Assembly (NCBI RefSeq): GCF_036350515.1
Contig: NZ_JAZDUE010000008.1
Location: forward strand, 62,001 to 126,000
From: Gordonia prachuapensis
GTDB lineage: Bacteria; Actinomycetota; Actinomycetes; Mycobacteriales; Mycobacteriaceae
Length of the DNA stretch: 64,000 nt
Reading direction: 5' to 3'
The translations under genes were made by a program, and so were the position numbers. This document shows positions 26,415 through 36,106 of this stretch, piece after piece; position 1 is the first letter of the stretch; each line of letters starts with the position of its first letter. The notes under the pieces were generated by a model. It worked only from the letters and a program-made list of their open reading frames with translations, was not told the origin of the DNA and searched no databases.

Positions 26415-27305
26415 TCAGCCCGGCGCCTGCCGTTCGGTGAGCCGCTCCTCCTGACTGGCCGCCCAGGACGCCAACAGCTTCAGTCCATCGGCGGTGGGGG
26501 TGCCCGCCGCGGCGGTGTAGATGTTGAGGTTCAGCCCCGGCTCCGACGGCAACTCCATCCCCTCGAAGTCGAGGTCGAGCTGTCCGACCGCGGGATGGCG
26601 CAACCGTTTACGACCGCTGCGGTGAAACCGCACGTCCTGCGATGCCCACCGCTGCCGGAACAGTTCGCTGCGCGTCGAGAGCTCGCCGACCAGCGCGACG
26701 AGGGCCTTGTCGTTCGGGTTCTTGCCCGCCTCCAACCGGAGCATCGCGGCCGCGTCCTTCGCGATCTGGTCGTAGTCGACGAAGAACTCGCGCGCCTCCT
26801 CCGGATGCAGGTAGACGAACCGCGTCGTGTTCGCCGGTCTGCGCGGGTCGGCCAGCACAGGGGAGTACAGCGCCCGCGCCAGGTCGTTCATCGCGATGAT
26901 GTCGTGGCGCCCGTTCCGCACCCACGCCGGAGCCCCGCTGATGGCGTCGAGGACCTGCTGAACCGCCGGGCGCACCGACACCGCTGTGCTCTTGGTGCGA
27001 CGACGGCTGCCGGACTGGGATTGCCGCGCGAGCGCATAGAGGTGCTCGCGCTCGGCTTCGTCGAGGTGCAGGGCGTTGGCCAGGGCGTCGAGGACGCTGT
27101 CCGACGCCCCGCCGAGGTTGCCGCGTTCCATCCGGACGTAGTAGTCCACCGAGACGCCGGCGAGCATAGCCACCTCTTCACGCCGCAGTCCCTTGACCCG
27201 GCGGTTACCGCCGTAGACGGGCAGACCCGCCTGCTCGGGGGTGATACGCGCGCGCCGCGAGCTGAGGAACTCGCGGACCTGGGTGCGGACGTCGGTGGTG
27301 CTCAT
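26415..27305 (-). CDS. XRE-type regulator with MmyB-like ligand domain (copy 1 of 3)
   Basis: About 296 residues. The N-terminal part has RRVKGLRREEVAMLAGVSVDYYVRMERG (described by position, about residues 35-64), the helix-turn-helix of the actinobacterial MmyB-like regulators; the C-terminal domain (PF17765 type) carries WVRNGRHDIIAMNDLARALY and RFVYLHPEEAREFFVDY. The ATG at 27305 follows GTGGGAATC. Two other members are in this window (33696 and 60481). Such proteins usually control a neighbouring oxidoreductase gene; here the Gfo/Idh/MocA and HpnE-like genes are closest. Confidence 0.85.
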   Translation of the reverse strand: MSTTDVRTQVREFLSSRRARITPEQAGLPVYGGNRRVKGLRREEVAMLAGVSVDYYVRMERGNLGGASDSVLDALANALHLDEAEREHLYALARQSQSGSRRRTKSTAVSVRPAVQQVLDAISGAPAWVRNGRHDIIAMNDLARALYSPVLADPRRPANTTRFVYLHPEEAREFFVDYDQIAKDAAAMLRLEAGKNPNDKALVALVGELSTRSELFRQRWASQDVRFHRSGRKRLRHPAVGQLDLDFEGMELPSEPGLNLNIYTAAAGTPTADGLKLLASWAASQEERLTERQAPG

Positions 27306-27442
27306 GATTCCCACGGTATGCCCGGTACGGGCGTTCGAGGAGGTACTGGCGTTACCCGGAACCTCGGGGTTCTCACGTCGTTCGCGTGGGCCGACGGCAG
27401 CGCCACCACCCGACGGTCAGCGCTGACCGGTACTGTCGTCGC

Positions 27443-28792
27443 ATGCATTGCGTGGTCGTGGGTGGGGGATTGGCCGGGCTGGCCTCGGCGGTATGGCTGA
27501 CCGAGGCCGGGCATCGGGTCACCGTGTTGGAGCGCCGCGGTTCGCTCGGCGGGCGGACCATCGCGATGCCCGTCGCCGCCGTCGACGATGTGCCCGACAA
27601 CGGGCAGCACGTCTTCGCCAGCGGCTACGAGCACCTCATGCGTTACCTCGACAGCGTGGGCACGCGCGAACACGTCCGGTTTCCCGGTCACATGACCGTC
27701 CGCCTGCCCGGTGGCGGCACCCGCCGGTCGTCGTTTGCCGGTGTCGCCGGGTTGCGCGCCGCCATCGGTGATCTGCCCGGGGTCACCGGACTGGATCGGT
27801 TGCGGACCGCCCGCGCGCAGGCGACGTTGATCAGACAGGCGCTCCGGCAGCCGGATTGGCTCGACGACATCACCGCCGACGAATGGTTCCGTCGCATCGG
27901 GATGCCGCAGTCCGCGCGAGATGCGTTGTGGGACGGGATCGTGATCGGCCTGACCGGCGACAAACCGACCATCTCGTCGGCGAAGGTGCCGGCCGACCTG
28001 CTGGTGACCGGGATGCGCCGGGCCCGCGCGACGAAGACCCCGATCTCGATCGGCTACCCGAGTGTGGATCTCGACACCCTCTTCGTCGACGGGGCGCAGA
28101 AAGTGTTCGCCGACAACGGGGTCGACATCCGCCATCGGGCCGTCGTTGCGTCGGTCGACGTCGCCGACGGCGCCGTCACCGGGGTGACCCTGACCGACGG
28201 TGAGCGGGTCCCGGCCGATGCGGTGATCTGTGCGGTGCCGGTGTGGAGCGTGAAAGGGCTGCTCGACCAGGTGCCCGGACACGAGAAGATCTACGACGCC
28301 GTCGAGCAACTCACACCGGTCCCGATCGTCAGCGTCAACCTCTATCTCGACCGGTCGATCGACATGGCCGACTGGGGCGAGATCCTCCTCGGTGGCGAGG
28401 GGGTGCTGGAGCAGGTGTGGGACCGCCAGCGGATGCACGGCCGCGACCCGCAGCGCCATCACCTCTATTCGACCACCGTGTCCGCCGCCTACGAGCTCAC
28501 CGGCAAGTCGAACGCCGAGATCACCGACATCCAGATGGACATGCTGCGCCGTTACTTCCCGGCCGCCCGCGACGCTGAGGTGGTACACAGCCACGTGGTG
28601 CGGATGCCGAAATCCACATTCGCCCAGCGGCCCGGGACAGCGGGTATCCGGCCAGATCAGCGGACATCGGTGCGCGGACTGGCGCTGGCGGGCGATTGGA
28701 CGCGTACCGACTGGACCACCACCATGGAAGGCGCGTGCCAGAGCGCGGCGCGCGCGGTCGAGATCGTCCTGGAAGGTGCCCCTCGGGACTGA
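27443..28792 (+). CDS. FAD-dependent amine-oxidase-fold protein, hydroxysqualene dehydroxylase (HpnE)-like
   Basis: About 449 residues. The N-terminal dinucleotide-binding motif is VVVGGGLAGLASAVWLTEAG, followed by GGRT and DNGQHVFASGYEHL, a stretch shared with HpnE and phytoene-desaturase-like proteins. The C-terminal FAD segment is RGLALAGDWTRTDWTTTMEGA. HpnE removes the hydroxyl of hydroxysqualene; carotenoid desaturases share the fold, so the terpenoid assignment is moderate. TACTGT ends 6 nt before the ATG at 27443, so it may be leaderless. A glycosyltransferase gene follows by 30 bp, which suggests modification of a terpenoid or carotenoid. Confidence 0.8.
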   Translation: MHCVVVGGGLAGLASAVWLTEAGHRVTVLERRGSLGGRTIAMPVAAVDDVPDNGQHVFASGYEHLMRYLDSVGTREHVRFPGHMTVRLPGGGTRRSSFAGVAGLRAAIGDLPGVTGLDRLRTARAQATLIRQALRQPDWLDDITADEWFRRIGMPQSARDALWDGIVIGLTGDKPTISSAKVPADLLVTGMRRARATKTPISIGYPSVDLDTLFVDGAQKVFADNGVDIRHRAVVASVDVADGAVTGVTLTDGERVPADAVICAVPVWSVKGLLDQVPGHEKIYDAVEQLTPVPIVSVNLYLDRSIDMADWGEILLGGEGVLEQVWDRQRMHGRDPQRHHLYSTTVSAAYELTGKSNAEITDIQMDMLRRYFPAARDAEVVHSHVVRMPKSTFAQRPGTAGIRPDQRTSVRGLALAGDWTRTDWTTTMEGACQSAARAVEIVLEGAPRD

Positions 28793-28822
28793 CGGGCCGC
28801 CGAGCACGAGGTGGGGGAATCC

Positions 28823-30055
28823 ATGAGATTCGGTTTCGCGATGCATGGCAGTCGCGGTGACGTCCAGCCGGGGGTCGCCGTGGCGAGCGCCCTGGCCGAA
28901 CGCGGCCACGACGTGACCGTCGCCGCTCCGGAGGACATCGCCCACGCGGTGAGCCGCACCGGCCTGCCCACCAAGGTGCTGTGCCCGGACAACTCCGAAC
29001 TGCTACGCAGCCCGCTGGTGAAGGAACGCCTCAAGAGCAAGAACCCGTCGGTGCGATTCAAGGCCCTCGCGGAGATCTCCGCGTTCGGGGCCGAGATGTC
29101 CGAGCAGGTCATGCGTGAACTCGCCGACGACGCCGACGTGCTGGTGACCGGCTTACTCGCCCAGGAACGCGCCGCCACGGTGGCCGAGTTCGCCGGCGCG
29201 ACGTTTGTCCCGCTGCATTACTGCCCGATCCGGGCGAACACCTCGGTCGACATGTTCGGCGGAACCCCACGGTGGGCGCGGCGTGCGCTGTGGTTCATCG
29301 GCGATCAGGTCAACTGGCTGACCGTGCGCAAACGCGACAACGATCTCCGCCGACGTCTCGGACTGCCGCCGGCCCGTCGTCCGCTGCCCCGTCGGATCAG
29401 TGTCGCGGGCACTCCCGAGGTGCAGGCATACGATGCGGCGTTCTTTCCCGGTCTCGCCGCCGAGTGGCCGGCGCGGCGTCCGTTCGCCGGGGCGCTGATC
29501 CCCGACGAGCAGACGCGCAAGGCGTTCAACGGCGACCACGGCGCCGCGACCGACGACACCATCGCGTGGGCCGGCGCCGACGGCGCACCCGTGTACGTGG
29601 GGTTCGGCAGCATGCCGATCGAGCGTGAGCGCCTCGAGCACATCGTCGAGTCGCTGGTGGGGCTCGGATTACGGGTCATCGCGCACACCGACCACGATGT
29701 GCCCGGCGGCGACGCCGTACTGCGCGTCGCCGGAGCGCTCGACCACGAGGCGCTGTTGCCGCATTGCCGTGGTGCGGTCCACCACGGCGGCGCCGGCACC
29801 ACATCCGCGGTCGCCCGCGCCGGTATCCCCGCTGTCATCGGCTGGCTCAGCGCCGATCAGCCGATGTGGACGGCTGCCGTCCGAAATCTGGGTGTCGGCG
29901 GGGGCCGACGACTGAAGTCACTCGAGACGGACGATCTGCGGTTGCTGCTCGACGACCAGGTGATCGGTGCGGCGGCGGAGCTCGCCACGCGGCTGACCCC
30001 GCCCGACGTCGCGGTGGCGCAATGCTGCGACGCGCTGGAGGCGGCCGCGAACTGA
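28823..30055 (+). CDS. GT1-family glycosyltransferase (UGT/sterol-glucosyltransferase-like)
   Basis: About 410 residues with a GT-B fold: an N-terminal FAMHGSRGDVQPGVAVASALAERGH, typical of sterol and macrolide glycosyltransferases, a YVGFGSMP core strand, and the nucleotide-sugar motif HCRGAVHHGGAGTTSAVARAG. It transfers a sugar from a nucleotide donor to a hydrophobic acceptor. ATG 28823 (MRFGFAMHG) lacks the extra codons of the longer frame. It is the second gene of a probable pair with the HpnE-like flavoprotein, so a terpenoid acceptor is a reasonable guess. Confidence 0.84.
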   Translation: MRFGFAMHGSRGDVQPGVAVASALAERGHDVTVAAPEDIAHAVSRTGLPTKVLCPDNSELLRSPLVKERLKSKNPSVRFKALAEISAFGAEMSEQVMRELADDADVLVTGLLAQERAATVAEFAGATFVPLHYCPIRANTSVDMFGGTPRWARRALWFIGDQVNWLTVRKRDNDLRRRLGLPPARRPLPRRISVAGTPEVQAYDAAFFPGLAAEWPARRPFAGALIPDEQTRKAFNGDHGAATDDTIAWAGADGAPVYVGFGSMPIERERLEHIVESLVGLGLRVIAHTDHDVPGGDAVLRVAGALDHEALLPHCRGAVHHGGAGTTSAVARAGIPAVIGWLSADQPMWTAAVRNLGVGGGRRLKSLETDDLRLLLDDQVIGAAAELATRLTPPDVAVAQCCDALEAAAN

Positions 30056-30163
30056 CCCGGCCCGCTCGCGGTCGACCGGTGTCGGATTCGACCGGATGCC
30101 GGCGACTTCCGCGATACGCTGGGGAAGCACCGACAAGCGCGCCAGCGCGATCGAGGCACACCT

Positions 30164-33100
30164 ATGGCCGAGTACGATCCGCACACCACACAGCGCGATG
30201 TCGTTCCCGACATCGCCGGAGAACTCGTGAGTGCGGGATTCACCGATGCGGTGCTCATCGGTTCCGGAGGCTTCGGCGCGGTCTACCGCTGTAGCCAGCC
30301 CGACCTGGACCGCACGGTCGCGGTCAAGGTCCTCACCGATCATCTGGACGAAGAGAATCTCGAGAGATTCGTGCGCGAACAACGCGCCATGGGTCGGCTG
30401 TCGGGGCACCCGAACATCATCAACATCCTCGAAGTCGGCGCCACCCCGGGCGGATTCCCGTTCATCGTGATGCAGTTCCACCCGCACGACTCGCTCGACA
30501 CCCGCATCCGCAAACACGGGCCGCTGGCCTGGCACGACGTCCTCCGCCTGGGTGTCAAGGTGTCCGGTGCGTTGGAGACGGCACACCGGTCCGGCACCCT
30601 GCACCGCGACGTCAAGCCCGGCAACATCCTGCTCACCGAATACGGCGAGCCACAACTCACCGACTTCGGGATCGCTCGGATCTCCGGCGGTTTCGAGACC
30701 GATGCCGACATGGTCACCGGGTCGCCGGCGTTCACCGCTCCCGAGTTGCTCTCGGGCACCGCGCCGTCGGTGGCGTCGGACGTCTACGGGCTGGGCGCAA
30801 CGCTCTTCTGTGCGCTGACCGGTCACGCCGCGTTCGAACGTCGCAGCGGTGAACAGGTTGTCGCGCAGTTCCTCCGGATGGCTGCGCAGCCCGTTCCCGA
30901 CCTTCGGGAGGCAGGCATACCGGCGTCGCTGTCGCGGGCCGTCGAGTGGGCGATGGCCCGGGAACCGGACGACCGTCCCGCGACGGTCGCCGATTTCGGT
31001 GAGGGCCTCCGCGATGTGCAGCGCGAACTCGGCCTGGCCGTCGACGAGATGGCCCTGCCACTCGCCACCACCGCCGATCCGATCGGCGGTGGTGGCGACC
31101 GTCGTATCCGTTCCGAGATCACCACCGCACCGCCGACACCGTCCACCAAGTTCCGTCCGCCGCTCCGTCCGCGGGCACAGGTGCCGCGAGATCGGTTGAT
31201 GGAGAGGCTGCGAGCCGGTGAGCGCCGGCGTCTCGTGCTGATCCACGCACCGGCCGGCTACGGGAAGACCACCGTCGCCACCCAATGGGCCGAAGAACTG
31301 ATCCGCGACGAGGTCACGGTGGCCTGGCTGACCGTCGACGACGACGACAACGATCTCGCCCGCTTCCTCGCGAACCTCGTGGAGGCGATCCGCCGTGCCT
31401 ACCCCGTGGTGGTCGGTGATCTCGCCGACGTCGTCGAGGAGCACGGCGCGAAGGCCGAACAATACGTCCTGACCTCGCTGATCAACGAGATCCACGCCCG
31501 CCACGAACGCATCGCGATCATCGTCGACGACTGGCACCGGGTGACCGACCCGGCAGCGATCGGCGCCATGGACTTCCTGCTTGAACGCGGATGTCATCAC
31601 CTGCAGGTGATCATCACCAGCCGGTCCCGCTCCGGACTGCCCATCAGCCGGATGAGCGTGCGTGACGAACTGGTCGAGATCGACATCGCCGGACTGTGTT
31701 TCGACGCCGACGAGGCCCGGTCGTTCCTGCTCGACGTGGCCGGACTCGACCTCGGGCGTGACGAGATCACCGAACTGTGGAACTCCACCGACGGGTGGGT
31801 CGCGGCACTGCAGTTGGTGTGCCTGTCGCTGCGCGGCGCGGAGTCGCCTGCCGAACTCATCAGCCACATCTCCGGACGCCACCACGCGATCGGCGATTTT
31901 CTCGCCGAGAACGTGCTGTCCACCCTCGAACCCGAGATCCTGCACTTCCTGCTGACCGTGTCGCCACCGGAACGGATTTGTGCGGGTCTGGCGACCGTGC
32001 TCAGTGGTGAAGTCCGCGGTCAGGCACTTCTCGAGGACATCGAGGCACGAGATCTGTTCCTACGCAGGGTCGATCACGACGGTGAATGGTTCCGATTCCA
32101 CCCGCTGTTCCTCGAGTTCCTCCGACGCCGCCTCGAACGTGACCAACCCGATTCAGTGATCGACCTGCACCGCAGGGCTTCTCGATGGTTCGCCGGGCAC
32201 GGCATGGTCGCCGAGGCGGTGGGGCACGCTCTCGCCGCCGGTGACACCGATCGGGCCGTCGAGCTCGTCGAGGAAGACGGCCGCAGCCTGATCGAGCACG
32301 CCCACATGGCCACCTTGCTCGGCTTGGTGGACAAGCTGCCGCCGGCCGCCGTGGTCACGAGTCCGCGCGTGCAGTTGCTGTTGGCCTGGGCCAACGTACT
32401 GCTGCATCGCACCGAGATCGCCGAGGCCGCCCTGCGGCGTGCCGAGGCCGCGATCGCCGCGAAGGCGCCACCCGACGCCGAGGATATCCAGGTGGAGGCG
32501 AACGTGGCCGCGGCGTGCATACACGCCACCGCGGATCGGCTCGAAGTACTCGACGAGCTGATTTCCGAGGCGATCTCCCGCCCGGCAACGCTGCCACCGT
32601 TCGTCGCGTCGGTGGCGGCGAACATCGAGACGATCCATGCGACGACACGGTTCGACTTCGACGCGGCACATCGATGGCAGGAATGGGCACGCCCGTACCA
32701 CCAGCAGAACACCGGGCCGTACGCGGTCATGTACGGGTACGCCCTGGACGGCATCGCCTATTTCGAGCAGCTCGATCTCGACCGCGCCGAGGACTGCTTC
32801 CGCAATGCCGTGAAGGTGTCGATGGTCACCGGGTCGGCCGCCAAGTCGCAGGCCGCCCGGCTGGCATGTGCGGTCCTGGCCGATGTGCTCTACGAGCGGG
32901 GGCGAACCGACGAGTCGAAGAAACTGCTCGACGAGAGCTTCAAGCTCGGCGCCGAGGAGGGCGTCATCGACATGATCAAGGCGCGCTTCATCATCGGGGC
33001 GCGACTGGCCGTGAACGACGGCGATCGTGACGGTGCCGCAGCGCTTCTCGACGAGGCCGCCGACATCGCGTACCGTCTGGACGCGCCTCGGTTGCGGGCG

Positions 33101-33625
33101 TTCGTGGAAGCCGAACAGGTGCTGCAGCGGCTGCCCGCACGGCTACCTGTTGTCGCGCGGGTCGACTACGCCACCAGGACATTCCCCGCGTTCGGCGGCG
33201 ACGCGATCGTGGCGCAACTCGATGCGGCGACGGCGATCCGGCTCCTGCTCATCGAGGCCGACGACCTGGCAGACACCGACAACGAACGGGCCGCCGCGAA
33301 TCGTGCCATCGCGTGCCGGTGGATTCAGGAGTGGGTGGACCACCTGTCGGGCACCGGACGTGAGCGGGCGAAGCTGCGTGCTGAACGACTGCTGGCCGCA
33401 TGCCTACGGGCCGTCGGCCGACGTCGCGACGCCAAGCAGGTTGCCGCTGATATTGTAATTCGTTGTGCAAAAACGGGAATGGCACGTTACCCGGCGGATG
33501 GTGGGCCTGGCTTCACTGATCTCGTGGACGAGATCCGATCGGACATTCGCTCCGGGCGCTGGGATATCGAGGGTCCTCGACCGCCGACGCACTTCCTCGA
33601 CGCCGTCCTCGATGACGGTTCCTGA
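30164..33625 (+). CDS. pknK: PknK-like Ser/Thr protein kinase fused to a MalT-like ATPase and helical repeats
   Basis: 1153 residues. Residues 1 to about 290 form a protein kinase: GSGGFGAVYR (33-42), catalytic Lys55, HRDVKPGN with Asp149, DFG with Asp167 and the GSPAFTAPE activation segment. A signalling NTPase follows with Walker A APAGYGKTT (362-370) and Walker B IAIIVDDWHRV; the rest is a TPR-like helical array. This is the plan of mycobacterial PknK, which phosphorylates regulators and affects growth and secondary metabolism. The C-terminal LuxR helix-turn-helix of MalT is not seen. A patch of AT-rich codons lies at 33450-33480. Confidence 0.88.
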   Translation: MAEYDPHTTQRDVVPDIAGELVSAGFTDAVLIGSGGFGAVYRCSQPDLDRTVAVKVLTDHLDEENLERFVREQRAMGRLSGHPNIINILEVGATPGGFPFIVMQFHPHDSLDTRIRKHGPLAWHDVLRLGVKVSGALETAHRSGTLHRDVKPGNILLTEYGEPQLTDFGIARISGGFETDADMVTGSPAFTAPELLSGTAPSVASDVYGLGATLFCALTGHAAFERRSGEQVVAQFLRMAAQPVPDLREAGIPASLSRAVEWAMAREPDDRPATVADFGEGLRDVQRELGLAVDEMALPLATTADPIGGGGDRRIRSEITTAPPTPSTKFRPPLRPRAQVPRDRLMERLRAGERRRLVLIHAPAGYGKTTVATQWAEELIRDEVTVAWLTVDDDDNDLARFLANLVEAIRRAYPVVVGDLADVVEEHGAKAEQYVLTSLINEIHARHERIAIIVDDWHRVTDPAAIGAMDFLLERGCHHLQVIITSRSRSGLPISRMSVRDELVEIDIAGLCFDADEARSFLLDVAGLDLGRDEITELWNSTDGWVAALQLVCLSLRGAESPAELISHISGRHHAIGDFLAENVLSTLEPEILHFLLTVSPPERICAGLATVLSGEVRGQALLEDIEARDLFLRRVDHDGEWFRFHPLFLEFLRRRLERDQPDSVIDLHRRASRWFAGHGMVAEAVGHALAAGDTDRAVELVEEDGRSLIEHAHMATLLGLVDKLPPAAVVTSPRVQLLLAWANVLLHRTEIAEAALRRAEAAIAAKAPPDAEDIQVEANVAAACIHATADRLEVLDELISEAISRPATLPPFVASVAANIETIHATTRFDFDAAHRWQEWARPYHQQNTGPYAVMYGYALDGIAYFEQLDLDRAEDCFRNAVKVSMVTGSAAKSQAARLACAVLADVLYERGRTDESKKLLDESFKLGAEEGVIDMIKARFIIGARLAVNDGDRDGAAALLDEAADIAYRLDAPRLRAFVEAEQVLQRLPARLPVVARVDYATRTFPAFGGDAIVAQLDAATAIRLLLIEADDLADTDNERAAANRAIACRWIQEWVDHLSGTGRERAKLRAERLLAACLRAVGRRRDAKQVAADIVIRCAKTGMARYPADGGPGFTDLVDEIRSDIRSGRWDIEGPRPPTHFLDAVLDDGS

Positions 33626-33695
33626 CGATTCTTCCCGTTGACGGAAAGTGGGCGCACGCACGACGCTCGGTGCCTGCGTCGGATGTGGCTTCGAA

Positions 33696-34601
33696 TCACT
33701 GGTGCTCGTCAGATGACACCGGGGCCGCCGGCGACTCGGCCTGCTCGTCGTGTACAGGTGCGGCGAGACTCGACAACAATCGAAGGGATTCTTCCGATTT
33801 CGAGCCGGGCTCCGGGGTGTAACCGATCATCACCAGGCCTGGTGCGCTGGCGAGTTCGAGTGCCTCGTACTGTAGCGTCAGTTCGCCGACGTCGGTATTG
33901 ATGAAACGCTTGGTGCCGCGCCGATGTGCGGCGACGTGTTGCGCCGCCCACCGACACCGGAATTCATCGCTTCGCGTTGCCAGTTCACCGACCAATCCGG
34001 TCACCGCGGCCGAATGAGGTGACCGCGCGCCCTCGACACGCAGCAGTGCGACAGCGTCGTCGGCAGAGCGGCGCCAATCCGGAAAAACCTTGTCGGCCTG
34101 CGGATCAAGAAAGGTGAAGCGCGCGATGTTCGGGACCACTGAACCGCTCCGAGCGAACAGGGGCTCGTACACAGCGCGACCGAGCGCGTTGGTGCCGATG
34201 ATGTCGAGGCGGCCGTTGATGACGATTGCCGGCGCGGTGACCATTGCATCCATCAACGCCTGCACTCCTCCGGGAACTTTCGCGCCGGACCGTGACGTGG
34301 ACTTCTTTGCACTTCGCCTGGCGGTGGCCGCACGAACCAGATCGAACAGGTGGGCGACCTCCTCATCGTTGAGTCGCAGCGTGGACACGATCGCCCCGAG
34401 CACCTCGTCGGACACACCCTCGACGTGACCTCGTTCGATCTGCGTGTAGTACTCCGTACTCACCCCGGCGAGCAAGGCGACTTCCTCACGTCGAAGGCCC
34501 GGGACGCGGCGGCGCCCACCCGACGGCAGCCCGACCTGGTCGGGCGTGATCTCGGCACGACGGGCCATCAAGAAGTCTCTGATGTCCTTGGTGATCTCCA
34601 T
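33696..34601 (-). CDS. XRE-type regulator with MmyB-like ligand domain (copy 2 of 3)
   Basis: 301 residues, paralogous to the proteins at 26415 and 60481. The N-terminal helix-turn-helix has RRRVPGLRREEVALLAGVST and the ligand domain VINGRLDIIGTNALGRAVYEP and RFTFLDPQADKVFPDW. It starts at ATG 34601 with MEITKDIRDFLMARR. It faces pknK convergently (70 bp) and is followed upstream by the MmgE/PrpD gene on the same strand. Its target is unknown; it may mark the edge of the catabolic island. Confidence 0.85.
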   Translation of the reverse strand: MEITKDIRDFLMARRAEITPDQVGLPSGGRRRVPGLRREEVALLAGVSTEYYTQIERGHVEGVSDEVLGAIVSTLRLNDEEVAHLFDLVRAATARRSAKKSTSRSGAKVPGGVQALMDAMVTAPAIVINGRLDIIGTNALGRAVYEPLFARSGSVVPNIARFTFLDPQADKVFPDWRRSADDAVALLRVEGARSPHSAAVTGLVGELATRSDEFRCRWAAQHVAAHRRGTKRFINTDVGELTLQYEALELASAPGLVMIGYTPEPGSKSEESLRLLSSLAAPVHDEQAESPAAPVSSDEHQ

Positions 34602-34687
34602 GACGCCAGCGTAAGTACCGGAGGCGTGCGTGGGGAGGGTCTGCTGGTAACCCCATCCGGGTCAGAGCACTCCGCTGCACGCGCTCC

Positions 34688-36106
34688 TCACGGTCGGGCG
34701 GACGGTGCCGGGGTGAGCGGAAGCAACAACTCGGCGACCACGTCGTCGCTGAGATCGAGCTCGAGGACATGCTTGATCAGGGATTCTTCGACGTCGGACG
34801 TCAGGGGGAGGACCGAGAAGGGCACACACATGCGGAACTTGTCGACGAAGTCCTGTTCGGTGAACGGGTTGTCCGGGTGCCCTTTGACATAGACGTGTTC
34901 GGTGCTGATCCGCCGACCGTCCTGCAACGTGGTGTGGATGCGAGAACCCCAATCCGGCACCGCCGGAACCTCTTCGGCGGTGATGCGGCTCATCAGGTCA
35001 CGGACCACGGATCGTGACCGAACCTCGTCGTCGTAGGAGTCGACGAACACCTTCCGATCGACCGCCGCGGTCGCCACCGCGTACGGAAGGCTGAACTGGC
35101 ATTCCGGAATCGTCTGCGGGTCCCACTTCTTCGCGACGGGTTCGCACACAGCCCGCCACCCCGACGTCGACACCTCGATGTGAATGTCGGCGATGTCGCC
35201 AACCGTGAAGTCGTGGTCGCGCATCTGCCCGATGATCCCGTCGATCGACGAGTGGGAGAAATAGCAGGCGCTGTAGCCCTTCGCGGTGATTCGGGTCATC
35301 TCCCAGCGCACACCGAGGTCGCCGGTCAGCGCGCCGGGATCGGTGTCCCAGTGCGCTGTCCGCAGGAAGCCGTTGATTCCCAACAGGACCGACTCGCGCG
35401 GCCCGGTGATCCCTTTCTGCGCCAACAGACACGCGGTGACCGCTGCCTGGCACACCAGGCCGTGATGAACGCGAACCATCAGCGTCGCCGGCGCATAGAT
35501 GCCCATGGTGTGGGGTTGGGTCATCGTCCGAGCGATGCCCTGCGCGTTCTCGAGCTGATCCTGAGTCAGCCCGATGAGCCGACCGACGGCGGCGACCGCA
35601 CCGAATACATAGTGGCCACCGCAGTCATTCGCCTTCACTGCCGAGCTGATGACCTTGTATGCCGACCCGATACGGATCAGCACTTCCTGTCCCACCACGA
35701 GTGCGGCCAGGAACTCCCGGCCGGTCACCCGGCCTCGCAAGCCGGTGGCGGCCAGGAGCGCGGCGACGATGTATTCGCTGATGTGGCCGGCCTCCTCATG
35801 GAGGTCGCCGCAGTCCATCGCCCGCGGCATCGGGCCGATCGCGAGTGCTGCTTCGGCGGCGGGGACCCGTCCGCCGTAGAACGGCAGTACAGACTGCTCG
35901 GCTCCGCCCTTCTCCTTGACGAGTTCGACGATTTCGGGGATCCCGTCCATCCCGGAGCCGCCGATCATCACCGCCATGGCATCGAGCAGACTGTGCTTCG
36001 CGTGGGTGATGACCCCATCCGGCAGGTCGTCGAATGAGGTCTCCAATGCCATCCGGCACAGTGCGACCATCGGGTCTTGGGTGTTCTGATCTGTGAATGG
36101 AGTCAT
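34688..36106 (-). CDS. MmgE/PrpD family protein (copy 1)
   Basis: 472 residues of the 2-methylcitrate dehydratase/cis-aconitate decarboxylase superfamily. Family features are THAKHSLLDAMAVMIGGS near the start, MPRAMDCGDLHEEAGHIS in the place of the usual His/Asp-rich DxDD segment, SYRHIGSAYK-like IRIGSAYKVISSAV, and a C-terminal small domain rich in charged residues. Members dehydrate, decarboxylate or isomerise tricarboxylates and related acids. No prpB or prpC neighbours are present, so methylcitrate cycling is not implied. The start overlaps the stop of an aldehyde dehydrogenase remnant by 4 bp. Confidence 0.83.
   Translation of the reverse strand: MTPFTDQNTQDPMVALCRMALETSFDDLPDGVITHAKHSLLDAMAVMIGGSGMDGIPEIVELVKEKGGAEQSVLPFYGGRVPAAEAALAIGPMPRAMDCGDLHEEAGHISEYIVAALLAATGLRGRVTGREFLAALVVGQEVLIRIGSAYKVISSAVKANDCGGHYVFGAVAAVGRLIGLTQDQLENAQGIARTMTQPHTMGIYAPATLMVRVHHGLVCQAAVTACLLAQKGITGPRESVLLGINGFLRTAHWDTDPGALTGDLGVRWEMTRITAKGYSACYFSHSSIDGIIGQMRDHDFTVGDIADIHIEVSTSGWRAVCEPVAKKWDPQTIPECQFSLPYAVATAAVDRKVFVDSYDDEVRSRSVVRDLMSRITAEEVPAVPDWGSRIHTTLQDGRRISTEHVYVKGHPDNPFTEQDFVDKFRMCVPFSVLPLTSDVEESLIKHVLELDLSDDVVAELLLPLTPAPSARP

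Noticed and set aside
29918..31945. 675-codon minus-strand open frame
   Set aside because: It lies antisense to the glycosyltransferase and PknK-like genes. The product has no family motifs and reads as the low-complexity Gly/Asp/Arg shadow usual opposite GC-rich genes.
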